8,475 nucleotides of DNA from Treponema sp. (GTDB lineage Bacteria; Spirochaetota; Spirochaetia; Treponematales; UBA12059): positions 1-8,475 of the forward strand of contig JAAYUR010000307.1 of NCBI GenBank assembly GCA_012517645.1, given 5' to 3'. Positions 4,790-8,475 of this stretch are shown here, piece by piece; the first letter of the stretch is position 1, and every line of letters begins with the position of its first letter. The notes beneath the pieces were generated by a model. It was not told the DNA's origin and ran no database searches. It saw nothing but the letters and a program-made list of their open reading frames with translations. The translations under genes were made by a program, and so were the position numbers.

Positions 4790-5425
4790 ATGGAAGGCAA
4801 GCTATATTCCGTACAGGGCAAGGAGCTCGGGACCGTCCAGCTGGACGACGCCGTCTTCGGCCTGCCCATCAACGAGGACGTGATCTACTACGCGATCCAC
4901 AACGAGCTGGCCAACGCCCGGGTGGGCACGGCCTGCACCAAGGGGAGATCCGAGGTCCACGGCACCAACCGCCGGCCCTACGCCCAGAAAGGAACCGGCC
5001 GTGCCCGTCAGGGCGACGTCAAGTCCCCTCTCTACGTGGGCGGCGGCATCGTGTTCGGGCCGAAGCCCCGGGACTATTCCTACCGGATGCCCCGGAAGGC
5101 CAAGCGCCTTGCGATCAAGACCATCCTGAGCCTCAAGGCCCAGGAAAACGTCCTCAAGGTCGTCCAGGATTTCACGGTTCCCACCGGCAAGACCAAGGAA
5201 CTGGCGTCCATCCTGAAATCCGTCCTGCCCCGGGAGAAGGACGAGCGGACGGTGGTCATCCTCAAGGACGACGACGCGGACCTGAAGAGGGCCGGAAGGA
5301 ACATCCCCTGGCTCCACTTCCTGTCCTACAACCGCCTCAGGGCCCACGACCTCTTCTACGGCCGATCCGTGGTGGTCCTGGAGTCGGCGGTCAAGAGCCT
5401 CAACGAGTTCTACTCGGGAAATTGA
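4790..5425 (+). CDS. rplD: Large ribosomal subunit protein L4
   Basis: L4 binds 23S rRNA domain I and lines the narrow part of the peptide exit tunnel with L22; in E. coli it also represses its own operon. The 211-residue product has a globular domain (VFGLPINEDVIYYAI, 22-36) and the extended arginine/glycine-rich tunnel loop (about 51-98, with VHGTNRRPYAQKGTGRARQG and GGGIVFGPKPRDYSY). The C-terminal half contains LSLKAQENVLKVVQDF and SYNRLRAHDLFYGRSVVVLE. Two starts are possible: GTG at 4781, touching the rplC stop, and ATG at 4790. The ATG is preferred because related L4 proteins, as recalled, begin with a short Met-Glu-x-Lys-x-Tyr-Ser segment matching MEGKLYSV. Also, AGGTGA (4779-4784), complementary to the 16S tail, is correctly spaced only for that start. 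Confidence 0.96.
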   Translation: MEGKLYSVQGKELGTVQLDDAVFGLPINEDVIYYAIHNELANARVGTACTKGRSEVHGTNRRPYAQKGTGRARQGDVKSPLYVGGGIVFGPKPRDYSYRMPRKAKRLAIKTILSLKAQENVLKVVQDFTVPTGKTKELASILKSVLPREKDERTVVILKDDDADLKRAGRNIPWLHFLSYNRLRAHDLFYGRSVVVLESAVKSLNEFYSGN

Positions 5426-5435
5426 GGAGAGGAAG

Positions 5436-5720
5436 ATGCAGTACGAAGATATCCTGATCGAACCGGTCCTCTCCGAGAAGACCAACGAAATGCGGGAGAA
5501 GGGCAAGTTCGTCTTCCGCGTGGATCCGCGGGCCACCAAGACCCAGGTCATGGAAGCCGTGCGGAAGCTCTTCCAGGTTCACCCGGTGTCCTGCACCGTG
5601 ATGAACGTAAAAGGCAAGCCGAAGCGCCTCCGGAATCGCGCCGGCTACACTCCCTCGTGGAAGAAGGCGACGGTTCGTCTGGCCGCGGGCGAGACGATCA
5701 AGGCCTTCGAGGGCGCGTGA
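5436..5720 (+). CDS. rplW: Large ribosomal subunit protein L23
   Basis: L23 binds domain III of 23S rRNA at the tunnel exit, where trigger factor and signal recognition particle dock. The 94 residues match the usual length. Family features are YEDILIEPVLSEKTNEM (3-19), the strand FVFRVDPRATKTQVMEAVRKLF (25-46), and VNVKGKPKR-like sequence at 57-64 (MNVKGKPKR), followed by WKKATVRLAAGETI (75-88). The residue that contacts trigger factor in E. coli (E18, in the SEK region) has a likely counterpart in SEKTNE. A strong gaggagagga ribosome-binding site overlaps the rplD stop codon. The gene lies between rplD and rplB as in other S10 operons. Confidence 0.97.
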   Translation: MQYEDILIEPVLSEKTNEMREKGKFVFRVDPRATKTQVMEAVRKLFQVHPVSCTVMNVKGKPKRLRNRAGYTPSWKKATVRLAAGETIKAFEGA

Positions 5721-5746
5721 GCCTTCACGGCAACTAAGGGGAAGAT

Positions 5747-6577
5747 ATGGCTATCAAGACGTTCAAGCCGATAACCCCGGGACTCCGGCACCGGGTCCAG
5801 GTGGTCAACACGGAGCTCACCTGCGGCAACGAGCCGGAAAAGGCCCTGTCCAGGGGCACCAAGCGCTCCTCCGGCCGGGCTTCCAACGGCCGCATCTCCA
5901 TGCGGCGCCGGGGCGGAGGTCACAAGCGCAAGTACCGGGAGATCGACTTCCTCCGGGACAAGATCGGCATCCCCGGGAAGGTCGCTTCCATCGAGTACGA
6001 TCCCAACCGCAGCGCCAACATCGCCCTGATCAACTATGTGGACGGGGAGAAGCGCTACATCATCGCCCCTAAGGGACTCGCGGTGGGGCAGAAGATCCTC
6101 TCCGGGCCGGACGCCCCCATCGAGACGGGGAACTCGCTTCCGCTGGAATCCATCCCCGTGGGCCTCACGGTCCACAACGTGGAGCTTACCCTGGGCCGGG
6201 GCGGCCAGCTGGCCCGCTCCGCCGGGGCCGGCGCCCTGATCGCGGCCAAGGAGGGTGACTACGTAATCCTCAAGCTGCCCTCCGGCGAGCTCCGGATGGT
6301 CTTCAAGAAGTGTTCCGCCACCATCGGGTCCGTCGGCAACGACGAGCACATGAACGAGCGGATCGGCAAGGCCGGCCGAAGCCGGTGGATGGGCATGCGC
6401 CCCCGGGTCCGCGGCGTGGCCATGAACCCGATCGACCACCCCCACGGCGGCGGCGAGGGCCGGGGCAAGGGCTACAAACAGCCCGTGACCCCCTGGGGTC
6501 AGCCGTGCAAGGGCTACAAGACGCGCGACGCCCACAAGCCGTCGGGCAGCTTCATCGTCAAGCGCAGGAAGGGATAG
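5747..6577 (+). CDS. rplB: Large ribosomal subunit protein L2
   Basis: L2 is needed for joining of the subunits and for peptidyl transferase activity. The 276-residue product has the standard length. Landmarks are MAIKTFKPITPGLRHRV, SSGRASNGRISMRRRGGGHKR (about 41-61), REIDFLRDKIGIPGKVASIEYDPNR (64-88), the SH3-like region GNSLPLESIPVGLTVHNVEL (128-147), and the highly conserved MNPIDHPHGGGEGRG (226-240) with H231, which corresponds to the histidine linked to peptidyl transfer in E. coli (H229). The C-terminus ends SGSFIVKRRKG. The ribosome-binding site aaggggaag (5736-5744) lies just upstream of the ATG. The stop codon overlaps the ribosome-binding site of rpsS, a sign of tight coupling. Confidence 0.99.
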   Translation: MAIKTFKPITPGLRHRVQVVNTELTCGNEPEKALSRGTKRSSGRASNGRISMRRRGGGHKRKYREIDFLRDKIGIPGKVASIEYDPNRSANIALINYVDGEKRYIIAPKGLAVGQKILSGPDAPIETGNSLPLESIPVGLTVHNVELTLGRGGQLARSAGAGALIAAKEGDYVILKLPSGELRMVFKKCSATIGSVGNDEHMNERIGKAGRSRWMGMRPRVRGVAMNPIDHPHGGGEGRGKGYKQPVTPWGQPCKGYKTRDAHKPSGSFIVKRRKG

Positions 6578-6586
6578 GAGCCAACC

Positions 6587-6868
6587 GTGTCGAGATCTAT
6601 CAAGAAGGGGCCCTTCATCGAGGCCAGCCTGTATAAGAAGATCGTCGAGATGACCAAGGGCGGGGACAAGAAGATGGTGAAGACCTTCTCCCGAACCTCC
6701 ACGATCATCCCCGAGATGGTCGGCATGACCATTTCGGTCTACAACGGGAAGACCTGGGTGCCGGTGTACGTCACCGAGAACCTGGTCGGTCACAAGCTCG
6801 GCGAGTTCGCGCCCACCCGCATCTTCCGCGGCCATGCGGGCAGCGACAAGAAGGCCGAGAAAAAGTAG
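6587..6868 (+). CDS. rpsS: Small ribosomal subunit protein S19 (GTG start)
   Basis: S19 lies in the 30S head beside S13 and takes part in bridge contacts with the 50S subunit. The 93 residues fit the family length of about 92. Conserved parts are SRSIKKGPFIEASLYKKI (2-19), KTFSRTSTIIPEMVG (32-46), the strand NGKTWVPVYVTENLVGHKLGEFAPTR (53-78) and FRGHAGSDKKAEKK at the end. Translation starts at GTG 6587: AGGAG (6576-6580) lies 6 bases before it, and the resulting MSRSIKKGPF is the expected N-terminus. No in-frame ATG lies close by that would keep this sequence. The gap to rplV is 8 bp. Confidence 0.97.
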   Translation: MSRSIKKGPFIEASLYKKIVEMTKGGDKKMVKTFSRTSTIIPEMVGMTISVYNGKTWVPVYVTENLVGHKLGEFAPTRIFRGHAGSDKKAEKK

Positions 6869-6876
6869 GGGATGCC

Positions 6877-7233
6877 ATGAACGCAGGATACGTAGCCAAG
6901 GCAAAGTTTCTGATCGCGTCGCCCTCCAAGGTACGGCCGGTCGCGGACCTTATCCGCCGCAAGCCCTACACCGAGGCGGTGGCCATCCTGGACAATATGC
7001 CCCACAAGGGCGCCCGGCTGATCCGCAAGGTCGTCATGTCCGCGGCGGCCAACGCCCTGGACCGCAACCGGAAGTTGGCGGAGGATATGCTCTTCGTCAA
7101 GGAGCTCCGGATCGACGACGGTCCCCGGATGCGCCGCGTCTGGTTCCGCGCGCGCGGCAGGGCGGACATGCAGCTCAAGCGCATGTGCCACATCAGCGTG
7201 GTCGTGGACGAAATCGGAAGGACGGAGGCGTAA
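6877..7233 (+). CDS. rplV: Large ribosomal subunit protein L22
   Basis: L22 contacts all domains of 23S rRNA and its long beta-hairpin lines the exit tunnel near the macrolide site. The product is 118 residues, within the normal range. It starts MNAGYVAKAKFLIASPSKVRPVADLIRRK, the typical N-terminal helix region with the SPxKxR motif. KVVMSAAANALDRN (51-64) and the hairpin and signature RARGRADMQLKRMCHISVVV (91-110) follow. The signature has Cys where Ser or Thr is common in the KR-x-[ST]-H segment. No deletion of the kind known to give macrolide resistance is evident in the hairpin. AGGGGAT precedes the ATG. The last codons contain the ribosome-binding site of rpsC, whose start is 1 bp beyond the stop. 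Confidence 0.97.
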   Translation: MNAGYVAKAKFLIASPSKVRPVADLIRRKPYTEAVAILDNMPHKGARLIRKVVMSAAANALDRNRKLAEDMLFVKELRIDDGPRMRRVWFRARGRADMQLKRMCHISVVVDEIGRTEA

Positions 7234-7234
7234 C

Positions 7235-8029
7235 GTGGGCCAGAAAGTAAATCCGATCGGGCTCCGGCTCGGCATCAACAAGGACTGGAAGTCCCGCTGG
7301 TACGTCGATCCCCGGGAGTACGCCAAGACCCTCCACGAGGACCTGGCCCTCCGCAAGCGCCTGGGCGAGCTTCCCGAGGCCAAGAACGCCGACATCTCCG
7401 AGGTGGAGATCGTGCGCCACCCCCAGCGGGTCACCATCGTGATCCACACCGCGCGCCCCGGCGTGCTGATCGGGGTCAAGGGCGCCAACATCGAGAAGAT
7501 CGGGATGGAGCTCCAGAAGTCCGCGACCAAGAAGGTCCAGATCAAGATCAAGGAGATCAAGAAGGTCGAGACCAACGCCCAGGTGGTGGCCCAGAACATC
7601 TGCCGCCAGCTGGAGACGCGCTCGAGCTTCCGCCGGGCCATGAAGATGGCCGTGACCAACGCCATCAAGGGCGGGGCCCAGGGCTGCAAGGTCCGGATGT
7701 CCGGCCGCTTGGGCGGGGCGGACATGAGCCGCACCGAGGAGCACAAGGAAGGCCGGACCCCCCTGCACACCCTGCGGGCGGACATCGACTACGGCTTCTC
7801 CGAGGCCAACACAACCTTCGGGAAGATCGGCGTCAAGGTATGGATCTTCCAGGGCATGGTCTACAGCACGGACAAGAACGAGGACGCCGGAACCCTGGTC
7901 CGCAAGCAGCGGCACGACCGCGAGGGCGGCCGGGACGAGCGGCGCGAGGGCGGACGGGACGGCGGCCGCGGCCGCTACGACCGGGGCGACCGCCCCGAGC
8001 GGACCGAGCGCCGCGAGGCTAGGAGCTAG
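7235..8029 (+). CDS. rpsC: Small ribosomal subunit protein S3 with extended basic/acidic tail (GTG start)
   Basis: S3 forms part of the mRNA entry channel in the 30S head and, with S4 and S5, has helicase-like activity on mRNA. It starts MGQKVNPIGLRLGINKDWKSRW, the family signature, from a GTG one base after rplV; GGAGG (7224-7228) inside rplV supports this start. The KH domain carries the loop GVKG (80-83) in RPGVLIGVKGANIEKIG. The C-terminal domain includes MSGRLGGADMSRTE (155-168) and YGFSEANTTFGKIGVKVWIF (186-205). The core ends near residue 212. About 50 further residues form a low-complexity tail rich in Arg, Gly, Asp and Glu (about 213-264), which makes the protein 264 residues against 233 in E. 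coli. The tail DNA (7909-8026) is nearly pure G+C. Identification is certain; the tail's role is unknown. Confidence 0.98.
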   Translation: MGQKVNPIGLRLGINKDWKSRWYVDPREYAKTLHEDLALRKRLGELPEAKNADISEVEIVRHPQRVTIVIHTARPGVLIGVKGANIEKIGMELQKSATKKVQIKIKEIKKVETNAQVVAQNICRQLETRSSFRRAMKMAVTNAIKGGAQGCKVRMSGRLGGADMSRTEEHKEGRTPLHTLRADIDYGFSEANTTFGKIGVKVWIFQGMVYSTDKNEDAGTLVRKQRHDREGGRDERREGGRDGGRGRYDRGDRPERTERREARS

Positions 8030-8031
8030 AT

Positions 8032-8454
8032 ATGCTTTCACCCAAGCGAGTCAAGCACAGAAAGGTCCAGCGCGGCCGGATCCACGGCGAGGCTACCGGC
8101 GGCAACGAGGTATCCTTCGGGGAGTACGGGCTTGTGTGCCTGGAGCCGATGTGGATCACGAACCGCCAGATCGAGGCCGCCCGCGTGGCCCTGAACCGCT
8201 ACATCAAGCGGGGCGGAAAGATGTGGATCCGGATCTTCCCGGACAAGCCCTTCTGCAAGAAGCCCCTGGAAACCCGCATGGGCAAGGGCAAGGGCGGACC
8301 GGAGTACTGGGTGGCCGTGGTCAAGCCCGGCACGGTCATGTTCGAGCTGGCCGGAGTGGAGAGGGCGACCGCCGCGGAGGCCATGCGCCTGGCGGGCTCC
8401 AAGCTCCCCATCCGGACCAAGTTCGTGGCCCGCACGGACCTGGAGATGGAGTGA
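8032..8454 (+). CDS. rplP: Large ribosomal subunit protein L16
   Basis: L16 lies near the A site and central protuberance of the 50S subunit and helps position tRNA. The 140 residues match the family (136-140). It begins MLSPKRVKHRKVQRGRIHGEATGG and has VSFGEYGLVCLEPMWITNRQIEAAR (27-51), KMWIRIFPDKPFCKKPLETRMGKGKG (63-88) and EYWVAVVKPGTVMFELAGV (91-109). R82, in ETRMGKGKG, aligns with the arginine hydroxylated in E. coli (R81). AGGAG (8021-8025), inside the end of rpsC, lies 6 bases before the ATG. LEPMWITNRQIEAARVA resembles spirochaete L16. rpmC begins four bases after the stop. Confidence 0.98.
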   Translation: MLSPKRVKHRKVQRGRIHGEATGGNEVSFGEYGLVCLEPMWITNRQIEAARVALNRYIKRGGKMWIRIFPDKPFCKKPLETRMGKGKGGPEYWVAVVKPGTVMFELAGVERATAAEAMRLAGSKLPIRTKFVARTDLEME

Positions 8455-8458
8455 TCCG

Positions 8459-8475
8459 ATGAAGAACTCTTTCAA
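8459..8475 (+). CDS. rpmC: Large ribosomal subunit protein L29 (first codons only, runs off the window)
   Basis: ATG at 8459 follows the rplP stop by four bases and opens MKNSF plus a partial codon. GGAGTGAT (8448-8455), overlapping the rplP stop, can pair with the 16S 3' end, though it is close to the ATG. The call rests on gene order: rpmC follows rplP in nearly all bacterial S10 operons, and a start like MKNSF suits L29. Only five codons are visible, so the sequence itself cannot prove it. Confidence 0.7.

Noticed and set aside
5645..6904. 419-codon open frame on the - strand opposite rplB and rpsS
   Set aside because: Same cause: it spans several unrelated + strand genes and has no family features or plausible ribosome-binding site.
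1..8475. Mobile elements, CRISPR array, integration sites or foreign islands
   Set aside because: Gene order, codon use and composition are continuous, no transposase or integrase gene is present, and the inverted repeats are confined to three operon-boundary gaps without spacer periodicity.

Overview
The window is a stretch of conserved translation and transcription genes, all on the + strand. In order it holds the 3' end of rpoC, then rpsL, rpsG, tuf, rpsJ, rplC, rplD, rplW, rplB, rpsS, rplV, rpsC, rplP and the first codons of rpmC. By eye the DNA is GC-rich. The proteins look most like those of spirochaetes of the Treponema/Spirochaeta type. The basis is recalled family sequences, not a search: EF-Tu has the stretches ITINTRHLEYQS and KVDLVDDAELLELVE, GSAFKA in place of GSALKA, and the ending IREGGRTVASGQ; L4 has VFGLPINEDVIYYAI and VHGTNRRPYAQKGTGRA; L16 has LEPMWITNRQIEAARVA. 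A high-GC member of Spirochaetia is the best guess.

There are three transcription blocks. (1) rpoC ends at 997, followed by a dense cluster of stem-loops (981-1137). A promoter-like TTGACA-18-TATTGT then leads into a structured leader of about 100 nt and rpsL-rpsG. (2) After rpsG comes a second stem-loop cluster (2144-2266), then TTGTCA-17-TATAAT, a short leader and tuf. fusA, which normally sits between rpsG and tuf, is absent. (3) tuf is followed by an intrinsic-terminator-like hairpin (3561-3595) and a 251-bp gap. The S10 operon then runs rpsJ-rplC-rplD-rplW-rplB-rpsS-rplV-rpsC-rplP-rpmC in the standard bacterial order, with gaps of 1 to 43 bp and ribosome-binding sites often inside the preceding stop region.

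The products work together. RNA polymerase beta' makes the transcripts, S10 (NusE) also serves antitermination, EF-Tu delivers aminoacyl-tRNA to the ribosome, and S12, S7, S10, S19, S3 and L3, L4, L23, L2, L22, L16, L29 are ribosome parts. No mobile element, CRISPR array, tRNA or rRNA was seen, and nothing looks like a new multi-gene system. The unusual material is in the three intergenic regions: stem-loop clusters with three-base loops placed between stop codon and promoter, an arrangement that can refold as a four-way junction, a G8 tract inside a promoter spacer, competing leader structures, and a terminator with no visible promoter behind it. Two proteins also show local oddities: a one-residue insertion in S12 and a long Arg/Gly/Asp/Glu-rich tail on S3.
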